Shown here: one piece after another, positions 1 to 7,785 of the stretch
How the letters are laid out: every line of letters starts with the position of its first letter
How positions within the stretch are numbered: the first letter of the stretch is position 1
Assembly: GCA_937911505.1 (NCBI GenBank)
Contig: CALEMF010000012.1
Location: forward strand, 1 to 37,786
Direction: 5' to 3'
From: an uncultured Cytophagales bacterium
Lineage (GTDB): Bacteria > Bacteroidota > Bacteroidia > Cytophagales > Thermonemataceae
DNA: 37,786 nt
Position numbers and translations under genes: made by a program
Notes under the pieces: model-generated
What the model was told of the DNA's origin: nothing
Databases searched by the model: none
What the model saw: the letters and a program-made list of their open reading frames with translations, nothing else

Positions 1-343
1 CCTTATGGTGCGATTTAAAGACTCCTATTACAACAAAGTGCCATAGATCAAGAAAATTTCAATTCCTTATGGTGCGATTTAAAGAAGCACTCAGAATTAA
101 GCTTTCCGTTCCAATTGTAACATTTCAATTCCTTATGGTGCGATTTAAAGGGCAAAGACAACGAAAGCGGCGCTTTGAAAACCAAATTTCAATTCCTTAT
201 GGTGCGATTTAAAGTATGTTAGACCCGCTTCAAAACTTCGCCCTTAAAAATTTCAATTCCTTATGGTGCGATTTAAAGGGGAGTTTTTAATGGGTTTCCC
301 TTTTTTGTCCAAGAATTTCAATTCCTTATGGTGCGATTTAAAG
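1..343 (-). CRISPR. Type I-B CRISPR array, leader-proximal part
   Basis: Five complete identical 29-nt repeats lie at 56-84, 122-150, 186-214, 250-278 and 315-343, and a sixth is cut by the window edge at 1-20. The spacers are 35, 37, 35, 35 and 36 nt long and unrelated to each other. Read on the minus strand, the repeat begins CTTTAAATCGCACC and ends in ATTGAAAT, the 8-nt 5' handle typical of type I-B crRNA. This orientation, together with the leader and promoter to the right, means transcription runs right to left. The repeat at 315-343 is therefore the leader end, and older spacers lie outside the window. No base differences are seen among the complete repeats, consistent with an active array. 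Confidence 0.97.
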
Positions 344-553
344 CCGTTTATTTGAGAATGAAAGTAGTCGTTTTTGGGCTCAGAAACAAGTATTTTTCTT
401 GAAAGCTATGGATTGGTTGCGTCGACCTCCAGTAATACGATTTCCCCTGAAGGTCGACGCACTTCTGATTATCAGCTACTTAACCCCTAAATTCATCATT
501 TTTAAGCGTGTGTTTTACTATACAGTCAGTTCAAATATAGGAGGTCGACGCAA
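344..553 (-). promoter_or_regulatory. CRISPR leader with three GTCGAC motifs
   Basis: This 210-bp AT-rich segment lies between the cas2 stop and the first repeat. On the minus strand GTTGCGTCGACCTCC occurs at 554-540, where it overlaps the cas2 stop codon. A near copy, GTGCGTCGACCTTC, follows at 462-449, and the exact reverse complement of the first copy follows at 430-416. The last two can pair as a 10-bp stem (451-460 with 419-428). The motifs are seen directly. A role in leader recognition by the adaptation machinery or in cas2 transcript termination is inferred. Confidence 0.75.
359..389 (-). promoter_or_regulatory. Promoter of the CRISPR array
   Basis: On the minus strand TTG (389-387) is followed after 20 nt by TACTTTCA (366-359). 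This is close to the Bacteroidota sigma factor consensus TTG-N19/20-TAnnTTTG. Transcription would start about 6-8 nt further on, just ahead of the first repeat at 343. The layout resembles that of the crRNA-like RNA promoter at 9421-9451. Confidence 0.65.
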
Positions 554-817
554 CTATAAAAAATTATCTAAGCTATTGCGCTCATTACCAACTACTTCCT
601 TATCGAGCCAAGATTCACTTCTACTTTTAAAAATAATCACACTGTCTTTGTCTTCATCCATTAGTCTACGAGCGCGTAAAAGTAGCTCTTTGAGCTTTAC
701 TTCGGTAATTTCTCCTTCAAAAACAGAGTTCTGAATCCAATGAAGGTACTGCCGGCATAGTTTCAGCATTTTTCCTACTCTTCTTTCACCAATATCATAT
801 ACAAGAATTACATACAT
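554..817 (-). CDS. cas2: CRISPR adaptation endonuclease Cas2
   Basis: This 87-residue protein is the usual size for Cas2. It begins MYVILVYDIGE, the first beta strand of the ferredoxin-like fold, with the conserved Asp at residue 8. Cas2 forms the central dimer of the Cas1-Cas2 integrase that inserts new spacers at the leader end of the array. The gene starts 29 bp downstream of the cas1 stop and is the last gene before the leader, so it is probably cotranscribed with cas1. Its stop codon lies inside the first GTCGAC motif of the leader. Confidence 0.95.
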   Translation of the reverse strand: MYVILVYDIGERRVGKMLKLCRQYLHWIQNSVFEGEITEVKLKELLLRARRLMDEDKDSVIIFKSRSESWLDKEVVGNERNSLDNFL

Positions 818-846
818 AGATCGTAGTTTTGGTATTTTACAGCTAT

Positions 847-1845
847 TTATCTCAATACAAAAGGCTTATAAGTATCAATTCCCAAGATGTGCTTGCTCAG
901 TTTATAACACTCCAGCCGAATGGCATGCTTGTAGCTTACCATTCTTTTGAGGGATGCATGCTTAAAGGTATCTTTCAAGCGCTGGTCCCATTCTCTGAGT
1001 AATTTCTTTCTACTACTTTCTTTTAAACGAACACTATTGATACGCTGATCGAAGTCGTTTTTTTGAAGCTGCTTTTTGTTGAGAAGACTAAAAATCATTC
1101 GATCGACCAATACCGGTTTAAAGATTTCTGCTAAGTCGAGCGCTAGTGAATAACGCCGTGCGCCGGGCTGATGCAGAAAGCTGATGGTAGGATTGAGTTG
1201 CGTATGGTAAATCTGATCGAGGCAAGCCGTGTAGCATAACATATTACCAAAAGAGATCAGTGCATTCACTTCATCGAGGGGAGGTTGCTTGCTACGCTTA
1301 TCCATAGGAAAATCATCAATAATGGCATCAAAAGCACTGTAATAAGCCATTCGTATGTTGCCTTCTATACCCATTAGGGCTTCTGTGGAGGTAACTGTAC
1401 CAATACTCGCTATCAGCGTCTCTATCTCGGTAACTTCTTTGGCTAAGTTTTTCCCCCTATTTTGATAGTAGCGTACGTTACGCAACATATTACGGGCTGC
1501 GCCTTCTATGAGATATTGCGCAAGTACAAGCCGACGCACTCCGTCAAGGTACAATTGGGTTTGGGCTACTTGTACTTTTCCTGCTTGCAAGTATTCTTTA
1601 GGCATAAATGAGCCCGTGTAATGCTCGTAATAGTCAAAGAAATGCACGGTAATCTTATTTTTACCCAAAAAATTATACAGGCTGCTGTTGGCATCTAGGT
1701 TTCCAAAAATATAGAGATTGTCTACGTCCTCTACAGGAATATATTTGGGCTGCCCTTCATTGCCTTCTTCGTCAATGGGAAGAAATTTCAATGTATTGTC
1801 TTTACGACTTAGCCGACCGGGATTGAAGAGGTAGTAGGTTTTCAT
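847..1845 (-). CDS. cas1: CRISPR integrase Cas1 (type I-B)
   Basis: The 332-residue protein has an N-terminal beta domain (about 1-80) and a helical catalytic domain. The expected metal-binding residues are visible: Glu161 in MGIEGNIR, His225 in FLHQPGARR, and the acidic pair in DLAEIFKP around residues 237-240. Cas1 is the transesterase that joins prespacer DNA to the repeat. The ATG at 1845 is the only sensible start, directly ahead of MKTYYLFNPGRLSRK. Between this gene and cas4, normally adjacent in this subtype, sits an inserted S23-type gene. Confidence 0.96.
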   Translation of the reverse strand: MKTYYLFNPGRLSRKDNTLKFLPIDEEGNEGQPKYIPVEDVDNLYIFGNLDANSSLYNFLGKNKITVHFFDYYEHYTGSFMPKEYLQAGKVQVAQTQLYLDGVRRLVLAQYLIEGAARNMLRNVRYYQNRGKNLAKEVTEIETLIASIGTVTSTEALMGIEGNIRMAYYSAFDAIIDDFPMDKRSKQPPLDEVNALISFGNMLCYTACLDQIYHTQLNPTISFLHQPGARRYSLALDLAEIFKPVLVDRMIFSLLNKKQLQKNDFDQRINSVRLKESSRKKLLREWDQRLKDTFKHASLKRMVSYKHAIRLECYKLSKHILGIDTYKPFVLR

Positions 1846-1860
1846 TTCAATGAGTGATTT

Positions 1861-2300
1861 GGTGAATGAGTGGGTGAGTGAATTATGGAGCTTTTGTGTT
1901 TTTTCTAGCGGTTACTACAATCTTTAAGATTTCGGTAATCTCTTTTTTAAGTGAATGTAACTTTGAAGAAGGAATAAGATCAGTTTCCTCTAAGATTTCT
2001 AACCAGAACAGGGTTTCATCAGCTTCTTCTATGACAATACTTATCTTAGCGAAGAATTCTTTTGCTGATCTGGCTCTACACGCTGCTCGATAATTAGCTG
2101 CTACAGAAGTGCTACTTCGTAAAAGCTGTTTCCCAATAATTCTAAATTCGTCGGTTTTATCAATTTGAGCGTACATTTTAACGACTCGCACCGCCATCGC
2201 TTTTGTTCGCTCCCTCATCAACTCGTTAAATCTCACTTTATTTTTCATATATGTATATTTATTAAACTTACTCACCCATTCACTCATTCGCCCATTCACC
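1861..2300. repeat. Imperfect inverted repeats flanking the S23 gene
   Basis: The plus strand at 1861-1880 reads GGTGAATGAGTGGGTGAGTG. The minus strand from 2300 down to 2269 contains GGTGAATGGGCGAATGAGTG and then AATGGGTGAGTAA. The two ends share GAATGAGT and GGGTGAGT blocks and differ by a 4-bp GAAT unit. The right copy forms the last codons and the stop of cas4. The repeats bracket the S23 reading frame and suggest a small element of about 440 bp placed between cas4 and cas1. Confidence 0.6.
1883..2248 (-). CDS. Four-helix bundle protein, S23/IVP family
   Basis: From the ATG at 2248 the product is 121 residues and almost wholly helical. It carries the family signature: a first helix with MAVRVVKMYAQ, then GKQLLRSSTSVAANYRAACRA, then KISIVIEEADETLFWLE. 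This is the S23 (23S rRNA intervening-sequence protein) fold, which also includes the Avd protein of diversity-generating retroelements. No enzymatic role is established. The reading frame stays open further upstream to 2416, but that stretch lies inside cas4 and its end repeat and lacks family similarity. The gene sits inside the cas operon, on the same strand, between inverted repeats. Confidence 0.88.
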   Translation of the reverse strand: MKNKVRFNELMRERTKAMAVRVVKMYAQIDKTDEFRIIGKQLLRSSTSVAANYRAACRARSAKEFFAKISIVIEEADETLFWLEILEETDLIPSSKLHSLKKEITEILKIVVTARKNTKAP

Positions 2301-2807
2301 TTCTTTACTCCAGCAAAAATCAAAGTAAGAGCAACTACGACAAAAGGTCTTTTTAATGCGCGGTGGACAAGCATCTTGCTGAACGATGGCTTGGATGTCA
2401 GCAAGTGTTTTTTCAATCGTTTGGATGTCTTCGTCAGTAAGGGCGGCTACTTCTTGGCGACTGCGTAGCTTGGGATACTCGATGATGGCGGTAGCATCTG
2501 AGATGCCAATTTGTTTGAGTAAGTATAGGTAGTACTTCACCTGTGCGAGATGTGCTTCCTCTACCTTATTAGATTTCTTCACCTCGTGTACCACTCGGTT
2601 TTGTGCATCGTAGAAATCAATCTTGGCGATACCTAAATCTAGTTCTGTATACTGCGTGGCACGTTGCGGGTAGCTAGTTTCGCCAATCATTTTGCCTTCG
2701 TAGACGGTGTCAGAGGTGTGCTCCATGGTGATGCTGTGGGCATGTAGCCACATTTCACGCTTACAAACGTGATAGAGGTTGACGAGAGTGGGGGTGATGG
2801 GTTTCAC
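2280..2807 (-). CDS. cas4: CRISPR adaptation nuclease Cas4
   Basis: This 175-residue RecB-family nuclease trims prespacers and helps select those next to a proper PAM. One iron-sulfur ligand is Cys15 (YHVCKREMW) and the other three are in the C-terminal cluster CPPRIKKTFCRSCSYFDFCW. The nuclease motifs are the Asp in AKIDFYD, the E-x-K in HEVKKS and the QVKYYL helix. The start is a GTG at 2807-2805 that overlaps the cas3 stop as GTGA, implying translational coupling. The C-terminal codons and stop lie within the inverted repeat of the neighbouring S23 element, so the original end of the protein may have been altered. Confidence 0.95.
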   Translation of the reverse strand: MKPITPTLVNLYHVCKREMWLHAHSITMEHTSDTVYEGKMIGETSYPQRATQYTELDLGIAKIDFYDAQNRVVHEVKKSNKVEEAHLAQVKYYLYLLKQIGISDATAIIEYPKLRSRQEVAALTDEDIQTIEKTLADIQAIVQQDACPPRIKKTFCRSCSYFDFCWSKEGEWANE

Positions 2808-5620
2808 AAAATAGCGTTTTCGAAGTCATCAAACTTGGTTGTATCTAGTCCAAATTCTTCACTGTAAAGTTGGTTATCTTTATATCTTGCCAAATAGATA
2901 TAACCGTAAGTAGTTCCCTGATTTTCATCACTTTGATTTTCTTTTTTTACTTTTTCAATATCAGCAAAAGCAATAAGTTTACGGCGTGTTTTTCCTTTGC
3001 TATCATCAAAGATGGAGAAAACAAATTTTGAGAGAATTCCTTGTAACGTTTTTATGTTTACTTGACGCCCAATGAAGTCTGCGCTCTTGTTTTCTATAAG
3101 CTTTATGTAAAGATCGAATATATGCGCACCTTCTACTTTATCGTTTTGAAGAGGCACATCGGCTTTTTCTAGAAAACGTAGATCACTTTTAGTAAAGGTG
3201 TCTTTTGGGATAGCTAACGGGACGAATACAGAGATATTCTTTTGCTCTATGAGTTGAAATTTTTCGTGTGTTTTTCTAAAATCCATATTTTTGATATGTT
3301 CTATATAATCGGGTAGCCCAATTGCCATTTCTGCTTTATTCCAACGATCAATAGCTTTTAGTACAATTTCATAAAGCTTATCAAAATCTTTGTTCTCTAA
3401 AATGTAAGTATAGTCTTCTTTTATGTATTTCATCGCTTGGTAGCGTTTATCACTGCCATACAAAACACGTGGCTCATTTACCTTAAAAAGGTATAGCTCG
3501 CAATCTTCTTTATTCACATTCCTGTTGATTCTTCCTGCTAACTGTTCATCACTGTCTATAAGCGACTGGTTTTTAAAACCTACATCCATATCAATGTCTA
3601 CCCCTGCTTCTACTACCTGTGTAGTGATAAGAAGTATTTTCTTCTTGCGATTCGCCGGATCTTTTAGGAAATTGATGATGTGCTTTCGCCTGTGTTCTAA
3701 GATCGTTCCTGACAGTACAAATACCTCGTCAAAAAATGGATTATCCTCTTGTCTGCGCTTGACTTCTTTATAAAAGTCAGTAGCTGTTTTTTTGAAAATA
3801 AACTCAATAATAGTATATACGCTTCCTAGCGGTTTCGCTTCTCCGAAATCCTTTTGGCTGTACTGCTGAGATTTCTCAAAGAGTACCTTTACAATATGTG
3901 CTAGTGTTATATCAGATTCTTGAAGAAGATCAAGCCTAAATTTTACTCGTTTTGAAAAGTTGGGATTTTGAAAGTACAGCTTTTTGGCGTTAGGCAATAG
4001 TGCCATGAATGGCTGTGTTTCTGAGGGCACTACATTCAGAGTGTCTATTTTCGGTAGGGTTGCCGACATCAAGATGAACTTTATGTTATAATGTTTGGCG
4101 TAGCTTCTTATTAGGTAAACGACTTTATCCCAATGACTAGGATTATAGGACTGTAGCTCGTCGATTACTACTACAGAATTTGCCAAACGGTGTAGTAAGT
4201 AATTAACACTCTTTTCATTGGTTTTGAGTATATTAAAAAACTGGATGTGTGAAAGCAAGCAAAGGGGATAGTTGACGAATAGATGATCTATGTAGTTTTT
4301 TCTGTCGCTTCCGTACACACCATCTTTATCTTCTTCTTTGTTTTGAAAGCTCGCTTTGGAGTGCAGTTGTATGAGCTCGTCGTCACGTAAGCCCATCGTT
4401 TGTTTGATTGCCTCGTAAGTCTGTGTAATCAAAGTTGTAAAAGGAAACACATAATAGACCTTATTGAGCTTTTCGTTGGCTTTCAGTAGCTCGATGGTGG
4501 CTAGCATAGAGAGGTTGGTTTTACCACCACCAGTAGGCGCCTCAATATAGAATAAGCTTTCACTAGAATGCTTTCTTATATTATCGATGACCTCAAAAGC
4601 CATTTCTTTTCTTAGTATGTTCAGGTTTTTACCGTTCCTCTCTTTGGGGTTGGTAAGTTTACAGTAGTTAGGGAATGCTTGGTAGGTGTTCTTATTGTAG
4701 TTTACCTTTCTGCTCTTTTCATCCAAAAAATCTCTTTCGGTAATGTTGCGGTAGATCTCCTCTATACGTTCTCTAGTAAGCGTACCAAATGAACTGACCT
4801 TTATACCACTTGTATATTCCCCTGAAGCGAGGTAGTCTGACGCTGTAAGTAAAGAGAAAGCAAGCCTCATAAGAGAATAAAATGCAAAGTCCTGTAAATA
4901 CTTTTCTACTTTATTAAAGAAATAAATAATATTAATCTCTTTAAGTTGAGCGTTATGCTCAAACAGGGAGCTAGTTACTTTGGGATCAATCTCAAACTGA
5001 TAATGCTCGAGATATTTTTTTAGAAAAGGAAGCTCTTTTTCCGAGAAGCCTATTTTACTTTTTATATCTTCTTTATGATTTAAGAATTTCGCATGGTGTT
5101 TAAAAATCACGTACGAAAATCCTAGTACCACCGCTATCACTATATTTTTCCCTTTTGCAAGGTTATTATCAGTGTACACTTCCTCTATATGTCTTACTAT
5201 ATACATATAAGCTCCTAACCCCGAATGGTAGGTACTTAGCGGGCTTTCTATTTGCTTAAAATGAGGATTATTCATTTTATCAGGATGCGCCTGAAAGTTT
5301 TCATTTATTTTTCCGTAATCGTGGAAAACAACCGTATTGATGAATAATTTCTTCATGAAATTATGGACAATATGCTCTTTATCGACTATCTGATTAGTGT
5401 GTAAAAAGTCTTCTATCAGGCTATTCAGTACGTCATCCAATCGGTGGGCTTTACAGAGGAGTTTAAACTTGTCCAGCACTAGGTTAATATGTTCTGCTAG
5501 TTTCTCAGGCGATTTCCCCTTTTGTACGCTGGCATAATACTTATCAGCCTCTATTAGAAACGTAGTAATATCCAGTGTTTCATTGAGGAGCACCTCTATT
5601 GTTTTAATGGAGTTGTACAT
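2804..5620 (-). CDS. cas3: CRISPR helicase-nuclease Cas3 with HD domain
   Basis: The 938-residue protein is an N-terminal HD nuclease (about 20-260) fused to an SF2 helicase. HD residues seen are His44, His100-Asp101 in FHDYGKI and the KHHAKF segment. Helicase motifs are APTGGGKT (about 359-366), the Walker B variant VVIDELQSY (about 487), SATLP, VVEAGVDIDMDVG and QLAGRINRN. Cas3 is recruited to the Cascade-bound R-loop, unwinds DNA and degrades the displaced strand. Its start overlaps the cas5 end by 17 nt and its stop overlaps the cas4 start, so all three are in one operon. Length and domain order are normal for type I-B. Confidence 0.97.
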   Translation of the reverse strand: MYNSIKTIEVLLNETLDITTFLIEADKYYASVQKGKSPEKLAEHINLVLDKFKLLCKAHRLDDVLNSLIEDFLHTNQIVDKEHIVHNFMKKLFINTVVFHDYGKINENFQAHPDKMNNPHFKQIESPLSTYHSGLGAYMYIVRHIEEVYTDNNLAKGKNIVIAVVLGFSYVIFKHHAKFLNHKEDIKSKIGFSEKELPFLKKYLEHYQFEIDPKVTSSLFEHNAQLKEINIIYFFNKVEKYLQDFAFYSLMRLAFSLLTASDYLASGEYTSGIKVSSFGTLTRERIEEIYRNITERDFLDEKSRKVNYNKNTYQAFPNYCKLTNPKERNGKNLNILRKEMAFEVIDNIRKHSSESLFYIEAPTGGGKTNLSMLATIELLKANEKLNKVYYVFPFTTLITQTYEAIKQTMGLRDDELIQLHSKASFQNKEEDKDGVYGSDRKNYIDHLFVNYPLCLLSHIQFFNILKTNEKSVNYLLHRLANSVVVIDELQSYNPSHWDKVVYLIRSYAKHYNIKFILMSATLPKIDTLNVVPSETQPFMALLPNAKKLYFQNPNFSKRVKFRLDLLQESDITLAHIVKVLFEKSQQYSQKDFGEAKPLGSVYTIIEFIFKKTATDFYKEVKRRQEDNPFFDEVFVLSGTILEHRRKHIINFLKDPANRKKKILLITTQVVEAGVDIDMDVGFKNQSLIDSDEQLAGRINRNVNKEDCELYLFKVNEPRVLYGSDKRYQAMKYIKEDYTYILENKDFDKLYEIVLKAIDRWNKAEMAIGLPDYIEHIKNMDFRKTHEKFQLIEQKNISVFVPLAIPKDTFTKSDLRFLEKADVPLQNDKVEGAHIFDLYIKLIENKSADFIGRQVNIKTLQGILSKFVFSIFDDSKGKTRRKLIAFADIEKVKKENQSDENQGTTYGYIYLARYKDNQLYSEEFGLDTTKFDDFENAIL

Positions 5621-6380
5621 AATAGTTGTGTGTTTTCAAGAAATACAAGTTCTGTATGGCTGAATTTTCTTTGAATTGAAAGGTAGCATAAGTGAACTCC
5701 CCTAGTTCATACTGATTAAGTGTTTCATCAAAGCCCATCGGTAAACGCTCGAAATACAAAAAAGTGAGCTCTTCGTCTTCTAGGTCAAAAATATCTAGGA
5801 TGGCATCTGCTTCTTGATCTTTTACCATTTGTACGGCATCTTTTAGAAAGAGTGTTTTTACTTTGAAGCTTTCTTGAGGTTGCTGATTCGCCTCATAGTC
5901 GTACTCTTGGAAACTACTTCTATTCCACCAAGCATAAAACTCGTTTTTACCAAAATAAGGGATGTACTCTGCTTTTCCTTCTTGTAGATAGGTATACAGT
6001 TTTGCCTGAGCCTCTTGGGTAGTATCAAGTAATATATATACCCTGTAAGCAGGTTGGATAAGAGTTACCTCTTCAGTCAAGAAGTTAGTACCTTTATTGG
6101 CATAGCCGATGGTATTACTATATTTGATGGTAGTTTTCTGGAAGTTCCCCTTATCGTGATTAAGCGGTTGTACCCCTATTTGAACGTCTTTCAGTTTTTG
6201 GTAGTACTCGGGTAACTCTCCAAATTCCTGATAACCCTCTAATCCTATGATAGCTCCAAGTATCCCTAGTAAAGCAGGCTTGTGAAGCATCGTATAGGAA
6301 AGATTGATAGTATTGTTAGTATCTGGCTTTCTAAAGAAGCCAAAGTCTGCTTGAAAGTCTACTGAAATAAGTTTTTGCAT
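5604..6380 (-). CDS. cas5: Cascade subunit Cas5 (type I-B)
   Basis: This 258-residue RAMP protein opens with a beta strand (KLISVDFQADFGFFRKPDTN) and has the family segment ALLGILGAIIGLEGY near residues 34-48, as in the Cas5h group. Cas5 caps the 5' handle of the crRNA and contacts Cas8 and the first Cas7. The start at 6380 is 57 bp downstream of cas7, across a stem-loop, and the end overlaps cas3. No catalytic Cas6-like function is expected because a separate cas6 exists. Confidence 0.93.
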   Translation of the reverse strand: MQKLISVDFQADFGFFRKPDTNNTINLSYTMLHKPALLGILGAIIGLEGYQEFGELPEYYQKLKDVQIGVQPLNHDKGNFQKTTIKYSNTIGYANKGTNFLTEEVTLIQPAYRVYILLDTTQEAQAKLYTYLQEGKAEYIPYFGKNEFYAWWNRSSFQEYDYEANQQPQESFKVKTLFLKDAVQMVKDQEADAILDIFDLEDEELTFLYFERLPMGFDETLNQYELGEFTYATFQFKENSAIQNLYFLKTHNYYVQLH

Positions 6381-6396
6381 ATTTTTAGATGTATGG

Positions 6397-6430
6397 TACC
6401 CTGCCAGCTTGAAAAATAGCTAACAGGGTA
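6397..6430 (-). promoter_or_regulatory. Stem-loop between cas7 and cas5
   Basis: TACCCTG at 6397-6403 pairs with CAGGGTA at 6424-6430. An inner AGCT pair (6406-6409 with 6418-6421) is separated from the outer stem by 2-nt internal mismatches. No run of T follows on the minus strand, so it is not a classical terminator. It could protect the 3' end of cas8-cas7 mRNA or lower expression of cas5 and cas3. That role is inference. Confidence 0.5.
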
Positions 6431-6437
6431 ATGAAAT

Positions 6438-7346
6438 TTACAGTTCTTGTACTTCGGCACCTTCTGGGGCGTTAATAACCTTTGTAATATCTTGATTGTA
6501 ATAGAGTTCTACTTTCTCTATAGCTGATTGTATATGTGGTTTAGCCAGTAGGTTTTTGACTTTCTCTAAATCAATTTGCTTTTCCTCGTTAATCGTTATT
6601 AACTCTACAAAAGAAGGCAATACAATCTTGGCTGCTGGTTGAAGCTGTACCCAAAGCAATAACTCATTTTCTGTCCCAGCTTTGGCGGAAGAGTCGTAGT
6701 AGGTAACACCACTACGTAAACCTTCTTTTAGTTTGGCGATGTCATCTTCAGTAAGCCCTTCTGCTTCTACCCTTGCTACGTCCTGCGCTATATTCTGTGG
6801 ATTCACAGAAAAATGATGTACATAATGCCCTTCCTGCAGTTTTGACTGGTTACCTAGTGTGGTCATTGTGCTTGTAGTATTCTTTTCTCCTGGATTTCGA
6901 AAGGGAGACATAATTTGCTCCGAATAAATGACATTTTCATTGAACCTATTGACTCCGTGAGTAATCTGACAAGTACCGTGAATAGAGATATTTGTTTTTC
7001 CTGCATAAGTACCGCCAAATAACTTTACATCTAAGCAAGAGAGTAGATTCCTTAAAACATTGACTCTTATCTTACTTTTATCTTTCTCTTCGCCAAAATA
7101 ATGCTCGTAAGTCTCATCGAGTGTACGTGGTGACATCTCTTCTGTTAGTGTTTTAACATAAAACACCTTTTCATTGAGTACATTTTTCCAATAGTTGCGT
7201 ACGCTCCATTTCAAGGCTTTGTCGGTAGCGTATACGACTCCATTCGGCAAGGTACGCGGCTGATGCGAAAAATCAGCGTTATAGTTAGAGTTGATAGATT
7301 TAATAATGGCGCAGCCAAATACACGGTTTTTAAATGTATTGCTCAT
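6438..7346 (-). CDS. cas7: Cascade backbone Cas7 (type I-B, Csh2/DevR family)
   Basis: The 302-residue protein has the Cas7 opening NRVFGCAIIKSINSNYNAD, which starts the RRM-like core, followed by LPNGVVYATDKALKWSVRNY. The central segment has LFGGTYAG and SIHGTCQITHGVN. Several copies bind along the crRNA and displace every sixth base of the guide, the property used when judging the self-target described here. The gene follows cas8 by 25 bp and is separated from cas5 by a stem-loop that could raise its level relative to downstream genes. Confidence 0.95.
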   Translation of the reverse strand: MSNTFKNRVFGCAIIKSINSNYNADFSHQPRTLPNGVVYATDKALKWSVRNYWKNVLNEKVFYVKTLTEEMSPRTLDETYEHYFGEEKDKSKIRVNVLRNLLSCLDVKLFGGTYAGKTNISIHGTCQITHGVNRFNENVIYSEQIMSPFRNPGEKNTTSTMTTLGNQSKLQEGHYVHHFSVNPQNIAQDVARVEAEGLTEDDIAKLKEGLRSGVTYYDSSAKAGTENELLLWVQLQPAAKIVLPSFVELITINEEKQIDLEKVKNLLAKPHIQSAIEKVELYYNQDITKVINAPEGAEVQEL

Positions 7347-7371
7347 ATTTAGTAAAATTTTTAAGGGTTAG

Positions 7372-7785
7372 TTATTTATTACTTTCGGTCTCGGTTTCTG
7401 TCTTTTTATCAGACTTATCAGAAAAGAGGTAGTTTTTGCTGAAAATACCTGCTAATAACTCAGGCAGTACTTTCTTTAAATTAGTAGTAGTTTCATAAGT
7501 CAAAACAAAGGCTGCTGCTTTTTCAAACTTAGCAGAATAATTTTCGTGCTTATAGCGTGCGAAATCTCTAGAAATCGCCTTCTTTAGCTCTTCGCATCTT
7601 ACTTGCTGTAAATAAGGTTCTAGACTTTGATAGCTTGTATCGGCAGATTTACTTTTTTGTAAGATATAGTAGATCACTTGCCCAGCCGTAAAAGCAAACT
7701 GTTCTATACTTGCTGTCTCTAAATCGGCCTTGTCCTCGGTTAGTTCCTCTACAAACTGCCTGTATTTTTTTAAATTACTTGCCAT
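7372..7785 (-). CDS. Possible internal start for the small subunit Cas11b
   Basis: Type I-B systems are known to make the small subunit Cas11 by internal translation within cas8. Here an in-frame ATG at 7785 (residue 532 of Cas8, MASNLKKYRQF) would give a 137-residue helical protein of about the expected size. No separate cas11 gene is present in the locus. The sequence alone does not prove use of this start, since no strong Shine-Dalgarno site precedes it, as is usual in Bacteroidota. Confidence 0.4.
   Translation of the reverse strand: MASNLKKYRQFVEELTEDKADLETASIEQFAFTAGQVIYYILQKSKSADTSYQSLEPYLQQVRCEELKKAISRDFARYKHENYSAKFEKAAAFVLTYETTTNLKKVLPELLAGIFSKNYLFSDKSDKKTETETESNK

Noticed and set aside
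399..734. Plus-strand frame of 111 codons across the leader and cas2
   Set aside because: It is antisense to cas2 for half its length and otherwise spans the leader motifs; low-complexity Ser/Leu composition is typical of a shadow frame.
2249..2416. Upstream extension of the S23 frame to 177 codons
   Set aside because: The extension runs through the inverted repeat and the 3' end of cas4 in another frame and does not resemble the family.
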